From assembly GCF_000719115.1 (NCBI RefSeq), contig NZ_JOEA01000017.1:295742-359741 (forward strand): a stretch of DNA of 64,000 nt, given 5' to 3'. Below are positions 46,536 to 54,780 of this stretch, piece by piece. A program made the translations under genes and the position numbers. Numbering within the stretch: position 1 is the stretch's first letter; every line of letters starts with the position of its first letter. The DNA comes from Lentzea albidocapillata. GTDB lineage: Bacteria > Actinomycetota > Actinomycetes > Mycobacteriales > Pseudonocardiaceae. The notes beneath the pieces were generated by a model. It did not search any database and was not told where the DNA came from. It saw only the letters and a list, made by a program, of their open reading frames with translations.

Positions 46536-47483
46536 TCAGGGGCTGAGCGCGAACTGCTCTCCTCCGTCGCGCCACCACCGCGCGTAGACCTCGCTCTCCT
46601 CGACCAGCTTCAGATAGCCCGTGGCGACCTGGTCGCACAGGTCGTCGATCTCCTCCGCGACCGGCGCGTCCGTGCGCCAGGCCAGCACGACCTCGCGCAC
46701 CAGCGGGTTGCCGGTGATCGGCAGGCGCGCGACGCCGGGCGGGGTACTGCCGACCGGGTAGAGCGGGCAGACCGCGCCGGACTCCCTGATCAACGTCAGC
46801 GCGACGTGCGCCTCGCTGCTGAAGTGCGCGATCCGTTGCTCGAAGCCCTTGGCCGCGCACTCGCGGGCGAAGTGGGCGTTCATGCCGCTGTCGTCGGGCT
46901 CCGGCATGACCCACTTGTCGCTCGCCAGGGCTTCGAGCCCGATCTCGGGTTCCTGTGCTCGTGGATGGTGTTCGGGCACGCCGACGAACAGCGGTTCGCG
47001 GGTGAGCAGGCGATGTCCCACGTTCGGCGGAAGGGTCAGCGGGGTGCCGGGAAATCGGCGCAGGACGGCGATGTCGAGTTCGCCGGTGGTGAGCAACGCG
47101 GTGAGCGTGCCCGTCTCCTTGATGGTGCGGCTGGTGACGTTGTCCTTTAGCGCGGCTACCAGTAGTCCGAAGTGATAGGCGGGGATTCCCGCGAGCCTGG
47201 TGGGAGCGCTGGCGCATTGCGTGTTACGGCGCGTTACGCGTTCCAGCGTGACGAGCTGAGTGAGCATCGACCGTGCTTCCTGGACGAAGTCCTGGCCGGT
47301 CGGCGTGAGCTTGACGCCGTCGGTCGCGCGCAGGAACAACCTGCCGCCCAGGTGGTCCTCGATGCGTTTGAGCTGCGTCGTCACGGCGGGCTGGGTGAGG
47401 TGCAGCCGGGCGGCGGCCTTGCGCAGACTGCCGCAGTCGGCGATCGCCACGACCAGTTCGAGGTGCCGCACTTCCAGACGCAT
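46536..47483 (-). CDS. LysR-family transcriptional regulator
   Basis: A 315-residue regulator with the N-terminal LysR helix-turn-helix (MRLEVRHLELVVAIADCGSLRKAAARLHLTQPAVTTQLKRIEDHLGGRLFLR) and a C-terminal substrate-binding-type effector domain. The ATG at 47483 fits the family start; seven extra N-terminal codons are possible. It is divergent from a three-gene JAMM/SnoaL/VOC operon, and the spacer holds a 14-bp dyad, so it most likely controls that operon and itself. The effector is unknown. Confidence 0.9.
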   Translation of the reverse strand: MRLEVRHLELVVAIADCGSLRKAAARLHLTQPAVTTQLKRIEDHLGGRLFLRATDGVKLTPTGQDFVQEARSMLTQLVTLERVTRRNTQCASAPTRLAGIPAYHFGLLVAALKDNVTSRTIKETGTLTALLTTGELDIAVLRRFPGTPLTLPPNVGHRLLTREPLFVGVPEHHPRAQEPEIGLEALASDKWVMPEPDDSGMNAHFARECAAKGFEQRIAHFSSEAHVALTLIRESGAVCPLYPVGSTPPGVARLPITGNPLVREVVLAWRTDAPVAEEIDDLCDQVATGYLKLVEESEVYARWWRDGGEQFALSP

Positions 47484-47510
47484 GAGCCCGATGTTATCGC
47501 TCAATGTAAT

Positions 47511-47524
47511 AGGGTAAATACCCT
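47511..47524. promoter_or_regulatory. Dyad in LysR-controlled divergent promoter
   Basis: AGGGTA-AA-TACCCT, a perfect 6-bp-arm inverted repeat in an AT-rich patch of the 53-bp spacer between the LysR gene and the JAMM operon. LysR regulators bind such partially symmetric sites in divergent promoters. Confidence 0.65.
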
Positions 47525-47536
47525 TCGCAATGTCGC

Positions 47537-48154
47537 GTGAGACAACCTGGTCTCGATACGTTCGGTCTCGTGATGGAATTGGCCGAGCGCCCGGCGCGCA
47601 CCGACGCGGTGCTGTTTTCGGATCGCGCCGTGAAAACGTTTCTGCAGGCCGCGTCCGCCGAATACTCGTTCATCACCGAGGACGAGCCGAGACCGTGTTT
47701 CGCGGTGCTGCTCGGCCGGTCCGCCGGCACCGAGGCCGTGGTGTCGGAGGTGGCGTTCGGCCGCAACGCGCGCCTGACGGACCCCTCAGCGCGTGAGGAG
47801 TTCGCGTCGACGATCGTGCCCCGGTTCGGCACGGCGTACGAGAACCCGGTGCGGGCGTGGTGGCTCGACCCCGCCGACCTGCTGACGATCACCCGTGCGG
47901 CGGACTCGCGGGACCTCGACGTCCTCGGCTCGATCCACCTGCACCCGGACTGGCACCGGCTCGGTCCCGAATGCGAGCGCGACCGGCCGTTGAGCGACAG
48001 CCCGACGCCGATGGACGAGCACATGTTCCGCAACAGCGGATGGCCCGTGAACGTCGTCTGCTACCTCGAACGCCGCCATGGCGGCCTCTACTACTCGCTT
48101 GCCGCATGGGACTCCGAGTGCCTGCGCCTGCCGTTGAGGACGAATCACTCATGA
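47537..48154 (+). CDS. JAMM/MPN-type metalloprotease-like protein
   Basis: A 205-residue protein with a JAB/MPN-like core. The metal motif is seen in LGSIHLHPDWHRLGPECERDRPLSDSPTPMDEHMF (HLHP, then S..D), preceded by a candidate acid in the first half. JAMM proteins cleave isopeptide or C-terminal peptide bonds, or act on small conjugates such as ThiS-like carriers. No ubiquitin-like partner is adjacent. The start may be the GTG at 47537 or the ATG at 47573; neither has a good SD. First gene of an operon with SnoaL- and VOC-fold proteins (ATGA overlaps), which suggests small-molecule metabolism. Confidence 0.72.
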   Translation: MRQPGLDTFGLVMELAERPARTDAVLFSDRAVKTFLQAASAEYSFITEDEPRPCFAVLLGRSAGTEAVVSEVAFGRNARLTDPSAREEFASTIVPRFGTAYENPVRAWWLDPADLLTITRAADSRDLDVLGSIHLHPDWHRLGPECERDRPLSDSPTPMDEHMFRNSGWPVNVVCYLERRHGGLYYSLAAWDSECLRLPLRTNHS

Positions 48155-48519
48155 CCGAACAGATCTACGCGCTGTGGCAACGCATGGAGCAGGGCTGGGC
48201 CCTCGGGGACGGCGCCGCGTTCGCCTCCGTCTTCGCCGAGGACGTCGACTTCGTGACCGTGCGAGGTGAGGAGCTGTTCGGGCGGCGCGCGGTGGCCGCC
48301 GGGCACTCCCAGCTGTTCGCGGGGCCGTACCGCGACACCAAACTCACCGCCGAGATCAGCCTGATCAGGCCGCTGAACTCCGAGATCTCGGTCGTGCACG
48401 TCACGTCGTCCATCGCCCCGGCGGGCATCAGCACCCACGCGCAGGCCGTCGTCGTGCGGCGCGAGGGCGGGTGGGAGATCGCCGCGTTCCACAACATGAT
48501 CCCGAAGGGAAAGTCATGA
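48151..48519 (+). CDS. SnoaL-like / SgcJ-type protein
   Basis: A 122-residue NTF2-like fold protein: MTEQIYALWQRMEQGWALGDGAAFASVFAEDVDFVTVRGEELFGRRAVAAGHSQLF, typical of SgcJ/EcaC and SnoaL-2 families. A conserved core of strands follows (AEISLIRPLNSEISVVHVTSSIAP, AQAVVVRREGGWEIAAFHNM). These bind small hydrophobic ligands, some in polyketide pathways; activity is not predictable. ATG overlaps the JAMM gene stop (ATGA), and its own stop overlaps the VOC gene start. Confidence 0.87.
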   Translation: MTEQIYALWQRMEQGWALGDGAAFASVFAEDVDFVTVRGEELFGRRAVAAGHSQLFAGPYRDTKLTAEISLIRPLNSEISVVHVTSSIAPAGISTHAQAVVVRREGGWEIAAFHNMIPKGKS

Positions 48520-48878
48520 GCAGGCCCAGGTTGCGGCACATCGCGTTCGTCGTGCGGGACGCGAAGGAGATGGCCGGCTTCTACACGTCGCGGTTCGGGA
48601 TGTCGTTGTTCCACACCGATCCCGACGGCAGCCACTTCGTCACCGACGGGTACCTGAACCTGGCGTTGATCCAGCAGCGGCTCGACGGTGACGTGCCGAC
48701 CGGCTTCAACCACTTCGGGTTCCAGGTGGACGACGTCGCGCCGTACCTGGAGACGCTGGAGCCGCGGCCCGCGTTGCGGGGCGGAGACCGGCCGTTCGCG
48801 GAGTACCGGGCGATCGACCCCGAGGGCAACTGGTTCGACCTGTCGGCGCACGGCTTCCTGCCACCAGGGGTTTCGTAG
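48516..48878 (+). CDS. VOC-family (glyoxalase-fold) protein
   Basis: A 120-residue single vicinal-oxygen-chelate module: MSRPRLRHIAFVVRDAKEMAGFYTSRFGMSLFHTD, FNHFGFQVDDVAPYLETL, and EYRAIDPEGNWFDLS. The His of RHIAF, the His of FNHFGF and the Glu of DPEG could bind a metal, as in dioxygenases and isomerases. Last gene of the LysR-controlled operon, followed by the strongest terminator in the window. Confidence 0.88.
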   Translation: MSRPRLRHIAFVVRDAKEMAGFYTSRFGMSLFHTDPDGSHFVTDGYLNLALIQQRLDGDVPTGFNHFGFQVDDVAPYLETLEPRPALRGGDRPFAEYRAIDPEGNWFDLSAHGFLPPGVS

Positions 48879-48911
48879 GCCGGGAACCGGGAACCCCTGA
48901 GCGGGGTATTG

Positions 48912-48960
48912 CGAGGGGGCGAGGAAGGCTGTCGGGGCCTTCCTCGCCCCCTCGGTTTTT
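48912..48960 (+). terminator. Strong intrinsic terminator of the JAMM/SnoaL/VOC operon
   Basis: An 18-bp perfect stem (48912-48929 with 48937-48954), a 7-nt loop, then GTTTTT. It also lies just beyond the stop of the convergent carboxypeptidase. Confidence 0.95.
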
Positions 48961-51457
48961 AGCTGGCGCTCCAGAACAGAGCGCGCGCGACCTGTGCGTA
49001 CAGGCCCTTCGGGTGGTTGCGGAACATCGGCTCGGTGCCGAACAACACCACCTTCGCGCCGTTCACCGCCGTACCGGACACAACCGCCGCCTGACCCGCT
49101 GCCGCGTCCTGGCCGCCGGTGCCGTTGTCGCGTGCGTGCCAATGGCCTGCGGCGATCACCGTGCTGCCGTAGCGCTGCTCGACCGTCACGCCCGTGCCGA
49201 GGTTCGTGAACCACTGCGGTCCGTAGACGAACGAGTGCGGCAACGCGTTGGCACCGACCGGGCCGGTGCCGTTGACGACGTTCACGACGCCGTTGGCGTC
49301 CTCCCAACCGGCGACCGGGGTGGCCTGCAGGAGCTTGGCGTCGGTGTTGAACCTGCTGCCCGTCGCTCCGCGCGTGACCACACCACCGCGCTTGAGGAAC
49401 TCGTCGAGCGCGGCCTTCGCGGTGGCGTTGAGCTGCGTGTAGTTCAGGCCCGCGCCCACGTACAGCGCGTCGATCCGCGACCAGTCGAAGCCCGCGTTCA
49501 GCACGGCCGTGGAGATCGTGCGGACGTCGAACCCGGACTCGCGCAGCACCTGCAGTTCGTCGGCGGAGACGGCGGCCGCGATCACCTTGCGCTGCAACGC
49601 CTCGCCGCCGGCCTTGGCGGTCGTGAAGCGCACGCCGTAGCGGTCGGCGACCTCCTTGGCGGCGGCCCATTCCCGTGCCGGGACGACGATCGTGCCGTCG
49701 TCCCGGCGGCGCAGCTCGAGACCGCGCGACAGCAGGTCGTTGGCCGCGCTGACGTCCTTCTGGTCGGTCAGGGTGAGGGCGAGGTCGGCGCCCGGCGCGG
49801 CGTCGACGGCACCGGTCGGCGAGGCCGCGGTGACGGGCTTGCCGTCGAAGCGGAACTGGCCGTTGCGGTGGATCTCGACCGACGCGCCCCACAGCAGGCG
49901 GTGGCTCCAGCCGGAGATGTCGTACATGACCGGCGCCTTGTCGGAGATGTCGCTGCCCTGCTCCAGCATCACGTTCGCGAGGCCGCGCTTGGGCTGGTGC
50001 ATGTCCACGACGTACGACCCGGCCGGATAGCGCTTGCCGCCCAGCGTGAACGGCCTCTCCGCGCGTTCGACCCGGACGTCGTGCCGGACGAGCTGGTCGA
50101 CGAGCCGCGCGGCGGCGGGTGCGGACCGGTCGTTCGTGATCACGTAGGCACGCGGGAACTCCGTGCTGAAGCGGTCCTCCGGCCCGAAGCCGGGCACGAA
50201 GCCGTCCGGGATGTAGCGCTGCTTCTCACCGGCGGCGCCGCGGCGGAACATCTCCGTCTGGTTCTCGATCAGGCTGCGCCGGTTGTCGTCCAGGTAGTCG
50301 AGCGAGGTCTTGATGGTGGCCTCGACGACGTCCGTGTTGATCTTCGAACGCCGCTGCAGCTCCGCCACCGGCAGGGCGTCGTAGTCGCCGCGGTTGACGC
50401 GCATCGGGATCTCGATCGTGTACGAGACGGCACCGTGGTACATCGCGTACTGGGCGGTGTAGATCGGCGCCCAGCCGTCCCACTCGCCGACGGGGTAGTC
50501 GCGGAACGGGATCTCCGGCTTCGCCGCCTCGGGATGCCCGAGCGCCTGCACGGCCTTCTCCATCAGCAGGCCGTTGGCGTAGCCGTGCTTGATGTACAGG
50601 TCGAAGTCGTAGTTCTGACCGTGCGGCGGTGTGGTCGGCTCGATCAGCGTGTTCGCCACGTAGCCGTGCTCGTCCAGCATCATCAACGGCTGGGTGCGCT
50701 CCACGACGTCCTGCATGACCCGGTTCTCGGGCTGGGAGCTCGTGACGAAGTCGCGGTTGAGGTCGAAGCCGGCGCTGTTCGCACGCGTGCCGGCGACGCG
50801 ACCGTCCGGGTTCGCCGTGAGGTTGAAGTAGACCCTGCTGCGCTGCAACAACTTCTTGGTGTCAGCATCGTTGCTGGTGGCGAGGTGCTCGATGACGCGC
50901 AACGCGCCGTCGGTGCCCTCCCACTCGTCGCCGTGGATGTTGTTGTTGATCCAGATCGGCGCCTTGTACAGGCCCGCCGGGACGTTGCGGCCTTCCTCGA
51001 TGGTGGCGCGGAACCGTTCCTGGATCCGGGTCTCCGTCGCGCTCTCCGGCGCCGTCAGCGTGACGAGGTACAGGTCGCGGCCGAGCCCTGACTGGCCGAC
51101 GACCTCGACGGAGATCCTGTTGCTCGTCTGCTGCAACGCGTTCAGCTTCGGCGCGAGCGCGTGGTACGGCGCGAGGCCGAGCTTGATGGACTTGTCGGCC
51201 GTGTTCTCCGGGTACGTCCGCAGCTTCGTCCGGCGCGGGTAACCCTGGTGCCGGTCGGCCTGGTTCTCCCCCTGGGCCAGCATGGACTGCGCCTGGAAAG
51301 CGTTGTCCAGTGTGGCGACTTCGTTGCGCTCAGGCCCGTTGCCCGGCTCTCGGTCCTTGACCGAAGGTGTGGAAGCAGTCGGTTGCGCTGTTCCGGTTGT
51401 GGGCGCCGCTATCACCGCGGCGGCGGCAAGGAGAACAGCGAGCAGAGTTCTGCGCAT
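48959..51457 (-). CDS. Secreted M14-family zinc carboxypeptidase
   Basis: An 832-residue exported protein: signal MRRTLLAVLLAAAAVIAAPTTGTAQP, then an M14 domain. Zinc ligands are in WINNNIHGDEWEGTDG (HxxE) and a later histidine in MMLDEHGYV; substrate arginine and catalytic glutamate fit AGFDLNRDF and VSYTIEIPM. The C-terminal 350 residues are an additional region with a glutamine-amidotransferase-like segment (ALYVGAGLNYTQLNATAKAALDEFLKRGGVVT). It should release C-terminal amino acids from peptides or wall fragments outside the cell. The ATG at 51457 puts the signal at the N-terminus. Monocistronic. Confidence 0.9.
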   Translation of the reverse strand: MRRTLLAVLLAAAAVIAAPTTGTAQPTASTPSVKDREPGNGPERNEVATLDNAFQAQSMLAQGENQADRHQGYPRRTKLRTYPENTADKSIKLGLAPYHALAPKLNALQQTSNRISVEVVGQSGLGRDLYLVTLTAPESATETRIQERFRATIEEGRNVPAGLYKAPIWINNNIHGDEWEGTDGALRVIEHLATSNDADTKKLLQRSRVYFNLTANPDGRVAGTRANSAGFDLNRDFVTSSQPENRVMQDVVERTQPLMMLDEHGYVANTLIEPTTPPHGQNYDFDLYIKHGYANGLLMEKAVQALGHPEAAKPEIPFRDYPVGEWDGWAPIYTAQYAMYHGAVSYTIEIPMRVNRGDYDALPVAELQRRSKINTDVVEATIKTSLDYLDDNRRSLIENQTEMFRRGAAGEKQRYIPDGFVPGFGPEDRFSTEFPRAYVITNDRSAPAAARLVDQLVRHDVRVERAERPFTLGGKRYPAGSYVVDMHQPKRGLANVMLEQGSDISDKAPVMYDISGWSHRLLWGASVEIHRNGQFRFDGKPVTAASPTGAVDAAPGADLALTLTDQKDVSAANDLLSRGLELRRRDDGTIVVPAREWAAAKEVADRYGVRFTTAKAGGEALQRKVIAAAVSADELQVLRESGFDVRTISTAVLNAGFDWSRIDALYVGAGLNYTQLNATAKAALDEFLKRGGVVTRGATGSRFNTDAKLLQATPVAGWEDANGVVNVVNGTGPVGANALPHSFVYGPQWFTNLGTGVTVEQRYGSTVIAAGHWHARDNGTGGQDAAAGQAAVVSGTAVNGAKVVLFGTEPMFRNHPKGLYAQVARALFWSAS

Positions 51458-51473
51458 GTGGACGTTTCTCGCA

Positions 51474-51515
51474 CAACGGCCCGCGTATCGACTAGAGCCG
51501 ATAGGCGGGCCGTTG
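51474..51515 (-). terminator. Terminator of the TPR-CHAT gene
   Basis: CAACGGCCCGC (51474-51484) with GCGGGCCGTTG (51505-51515), and an inner TATCG/CGATA, between the CHAT gene stop and the carboxypeptidase start on the minus strand. Confidence 0.75.
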
Positions 51516-51635
51516 CATCCCCTCGGTCCAGACCAAGATGGCACAACTAGGAGAGAAGTTCACCAAGCACCTTCGCAGCCAGGACAGAAGTCACCGCTGA
51601 CCAGCGGCTTCCTCCCGGACGACCACTCGATCGGC

Positions 51636-54218
51636 CTAGCCGGACCCCAGGCAGAGGAACGGCCGGCGGAACGGGTCCTTCGCCATCGCCTCGGCCAGCG
51701 CCACCGCCGGCGCGGCCCCGGCCGCCAGCGCCCGGTGGTAGTCGGCCATCGCCGCGGCACTGGCCTCGTCCCCGACCTTGCTGGCCGCGGCGACCACGGT
51801 CCGCGTGCCTCCCGCCAGCATCGCGCCGGCAAACCCCAAGGCCTCGTCACCAGGCCTGATGCGGTTCAACGCCAGCTCGCACGCCGCGAGCACCACGTGC
51901 GCCGGCGGGTTCCTCAACCGCCCCAGCTCGTGCGCGAACAGCGGCCCGTCGAACAGTTCGAGCCGGGAGAACAGCGCGTTCTCGATCTCATGCTCGCCGT
52001 GGGCGGCGACGTGGACAAGGTCGGCCCCGTCGAGGTGCGCCATGACCTCGGCGGCGGTGGCGGTGTCCCCGGAGAGCATCGTGGCGTTGGCGTGATAGGT
52101 CGCCAGCTTGTCCACCTCGCCGTGCCCGAAGAGGAGCCCTGGCCCCTGCACCACCAGCACGCGGTCGGTCTTGGGCTTGCCGGCCTGCGCCGCGGCGAGC
52201 CAGGCCGTGGCCGAGGGCGCGGTGGCGACCGGACGTCCGTGCAGGCTCGGCAGCACACCCCACGGCACCGCGTACAACTCGCCGGTCGGCACCATGACGA
52301 GCTCGCGGTCGCCGATGAGGTGCGCGAGCGGTTTGATCAGCAACGCGTCGAGGCGGTCGGCCTGCCTGTGCGCGGACGCGCCGATGACCTGTACCAGCGG
52401 AGGCGGCAGGTGGTCGGGGGCGAGGGCGTTGAGGTCGAAGTGGAGCTTCTGGGCGCTCTCCAGCGCCTCCGTCGCGCCGCCGAGCCGCACGAGGCTGACG
52501 CGGCCACCGGCGACGACGACAGCGGCCATCTCCCCGCCGGACACGACGTAGCTGACCATGGCCCGTTGCCCGAGCTCCGCGATCACCTCGGTGATGCCGG
52601 CGACCGGCCGGGGCCTGCCCCACCGCTGCGAGTGCCAGCCGAGCCGGTTCGCCTCGCGCTGCGCCTTCACGAGCTTGCCGCGCAACTCGGCGGTCGGCTG
52701 ACCGGACAGACCGTGCCGCAGGATCGCCCAGCTGAGGTTGCGCACCTCGGTGATCCGCTCGGCGACCTCGTTGTTGTCGGTCGCCTCCAGCGGTTCGTAC
52801 CGGTAGGTCTGCGCGCGCGTGCGTTCCAGCCAGGCGAAGAGCCGGCGCGCGTCCGCGTCCTCCAGCACGAGCTTGATCGCGAGCTCGCTCAGCTCCCTGC
52901 CGTGCACAGCCGTGGCGGACACGAGTTCCAGGCCTCCGAGCTGATCGCGCACCCGTCCCAGCTCGTCCAGCGCTTTGCGGGCGTGCACCAGCGCGGCACG
53001 GCGGCTTCCCTTGGCCAGCGCGAGCTCCGCCAGCACGAGCCGGCGTTGCATCCGGTGGTCGAGCGGCGTGACCGCGCGGGGTCCGGGCACCTTCTTCAGC
53101 AGCTCTTCGGCATCGGCCAGCCTTCCCCGGCGGATCTCCAGCCGGGTCGCGAGGAGCAACGCGAGCCGTGCCTCGTCCACGAGGTGGTTGGCCGCCAGCT
53201 CGTCGGACAGCGTCAACGCCTTCTGCACCAAGGAGTTCGAGATCCGCCTGGTGCGCATCGCGTGCCTGCCGTGCGCCCACAGTTCGATCAGGCCGGCCAT
53301 CATCCACCAGGTGCTGCCACGGCGGATGAGTTTGCGTTCGGACCGCTTCGCCATGCGGCGTGCCAGGTCGAGCTGGTCGTCCAGCAACGCCGCCGACGCG
53401 CGGAACATCTCGACCTCGGCGATCTCCTGGCCGAACTTCTCCTTGCGCATGACCGGCAGCGCCTCGTCGAGGTGCTTACCGGCCTCATCGGACAGTCCGA
53501 TCATGAGCATGGCCTCGGCCTGGTCGAACTGCAGGCGTGCCAGCAAAGCGGGCTGGTCGTCGGCGCGGAAGATCCGCTCCGCCTCTTCGTAGCGCCGCAA
53601 CGCCTCTGCCAGCTCACCGCTCTGCTTGTGCACGTTTCCGAGCGCGTGCACCAGGAACGGGCGAAGGTGGACGAGTTCGTGCTCACGGGCGAGGTAGATG
53701 CCGCGTTCGAGGTCAGCGATCGCTCGCTCGCTCCTGCGGATCGCGGCCAGCGCGAATCCACGGTTGAGCAACGTGGAGACGAAACCCTGCACCAGGGGGC
53801 GGTTCGCTCCGGAGCCGGTCTGCTCAACGTCGTGCTCGACTGCGTCGATGAACCTGTTGAACCACTCGATCGCCCGCTCCGGCTGACCCATGCGCATGAC
53901 CATGAGGCCCTGGTTGTGGTCCACGCCGGCGTTCAGGAACGTTCTGGTGGCCGTGTCCTCGATGGTCTCGATCTCGCGACGGGCAGCGTCAAACGCCTCA
54001 ACAGCGATGTCCATGCCGCTGGTCTCGCCCTGACACAGGCCCAGCGTGTACAAGATGCGAGCGCGGATCGCCGCACGTTCTTGGCTCGATTCCACGCGCT
54101 CGATATGCACGAGCGCACGTCGGAGCAGCCGGATGGCCGAGGGAAAGCGAAACCTCGCTTGCTCAGCCCATCCCCTCTCGTACAACTCGCGCGCTCTCAC
54201 CAGGGAACGAGCGGGCAT
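51636..54218 (-). CDS. TPR-CHAT protein (caspase-like protease with TPR array)
   Basis: An 860-residue protein. The first about 450 residues are helical repeats of TPR type (RILYTLGLCQGETSGMDIAVEAFDAA, GFALAAIRRSERAIADLERGIYLAREHELV, GNVHKQSGELAEALRRYEEAERIF). The C-terminal about 300 are a CHAT domain: catalytic His740 in VHVAAHGEHE and Cys780 in VVLAACELA, then GFAGAMLAGGTRTVVAAASKV, the standard end. TPR-CHAT proteases act in regulated cell death and in CRISPR-linked defence (Csx29). Here there is no effector nuclease or RNA system. A small gene directly upstream on the same strand encodes a possible partner or substrate. Start at the ATG at 54218. Confidence 0.9.
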   Translation of the reverse strand: MPARSLVRARELYERGWAEQARFRFPSAIRLLRRALVHIERVESSQERAAIRARILYTLGLCQGETSGMDIAVEAFDAARREIETIEDTATRTFLNAGVDHNQGLMVMRMGQPERAIEWFNRFIDAVEHDVEQTGSGANRPLVQGFVSTLLNRGFALAAIRRSERAIADLERGIYLAREHELVHLRPFLVHALGNVHKQSGELAEALRRYEEAERIFRADDQPALLARLQFDQAEAMLMIGLSDEAGKHLDEALPVMRKEKFGQEIAEVEMFRASAALLDDQLDLARRMAKRSERKLIRRGSTWWMMAGLIELWAHGRHAMRTRRISNSLVQKALTLSDELAANHLVDEARLALLLATRLEIRRGRLADAEELLKKVPGPRAVTPLDHRMQRRLVLAELALAKGSRRAALVHARKALDELGRVRDQLGGLELVSATAVHGRELSELAIKLVLEDADARRLFAWLERTRAQTYRYEPLEATDNNEVAERITEVRNLSWAILRHGLSGQPTAELRGKLVKAQREANRLGWHSQRWGRPRPVAGITEVIAELGQRAMVSYVVSGGEMAAVVVAGGRVSLVRLGGATEALESAQKLHFDLNALAPDHLPPPLVQVIGASAHRQADRLDALLIKPLAHLIGDRELVMVPTGELYAVPWGVLPSLHGRPVATAPSATAWLAAAQAGKPKTDRVLVVQGPGLLFGHGEVDKLATYHANATMLSGDTATAAEVMAHLDGADLVHVAAHGEHEIENALFSRLELFDGPLFAHELGRLRNPPAHVVLAACELALNRIRPGDEALGFAGAMLAGGTRTVVAAASKVGDEASAAAMADYHRALAAGAAPAVALAEAMAKDPFRRPFLCLGSG

Positions 54219-54302
54219 GTGATCATCACACCACACGTGTCCTCGCAGCGCTGCCCGCCAACCAGGCATTGGACCTGGTGACGGGCAAAACACGCTGCGT
54301 GA

Positions 54303-54596
54303 CTACACGGCGATGTTGTTCGGGTGGTTCGGGCAGTCGTGGTTGTGCTCGACATCGCCGCCGGAGTCGACGGCACCCTCGGAGATCGGCAGTGGGCGAG
54401 CAAACGGGAATCCCGGGCCGCCGCCGCAGCACATCGGCGTGACTTCCGGGTCTTCCTTCTTGTCCGGCTTCGGCACCTCGGTCGGCGGTGCGGGCACCGG
54501 TTCCGGTTCGACGACCGGCGTGCCTTCGAGCACGGACTCTGCTTCCTGGACGACCTCGGTCTCGGCCACGTCGAGGTTTTCGCGCTGAACAGTCAT
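54303..54596 (-). CDS. Small Pro/Glu-rich protein with Cys/His-rich C-terminus, upstream of TPR-CHAT
   Basis: A 97-residue protein of unknown family. Residues 1-55 are acidic and Pro-rich (VVEPEPVPAPPTEVPKPDKKEDPE), predicted disordered. The C-terminus holds MCCGGGPGFPFARPLP (Cys56, Cys57) and VEHNHDCPNHPNNIAV (Cys88 with three His). The ATG at 54596 has a G6 SD at seven bases, one of the best in the window, so translation should be strong. It lies 84 bp upstream of the CHAT gene on the same strand. A leader-plus-core look recalls peptide precursors; it may be a CHAT substrate, a metal-binding partner, or a RiPP-like product. All three are inference. Confidence 0.7.
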   Translation of the reverse strand: MTVQRENLDVAETEVVQEAESVLEGTPVVEPEPVPAPPTEVPKPDKKEDPEVTPMCCGGGPGFPFARPLPISEGAVDSGGDVEHNHDCPNHPNNIAV

Positions 54597-54719
54597 GAGG
54601 TTTCCCCCCTCGTTTGGACTATTACTTCTCATCCCCCCAGATGAGCTGCACCGAGAGAGTGACACACACGGCTACACGCATACGTCTCATTTAGCTAACA
54701 GCCACTCAGACGGCCTAAG

Positions 54720-54761
54720 ATCACAAAGGGCCACCTGCACGAACAGGTGACCCTTTGTGAT
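54720..54761. terminator. Terminator after gatB
   Basis: ATCACAAAGGG (54720-54730) pairs with CCCTTTGTGAT (54751-54761), with inner CACCTG/CAGGTG and one mismatch. A TTTTTA run follows on the plus strand. It closes the gat operon on the minus strand. Confidence 0.88.
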
Positions 54762-54780
54762 TTTTATGGCGAATGTGTAT

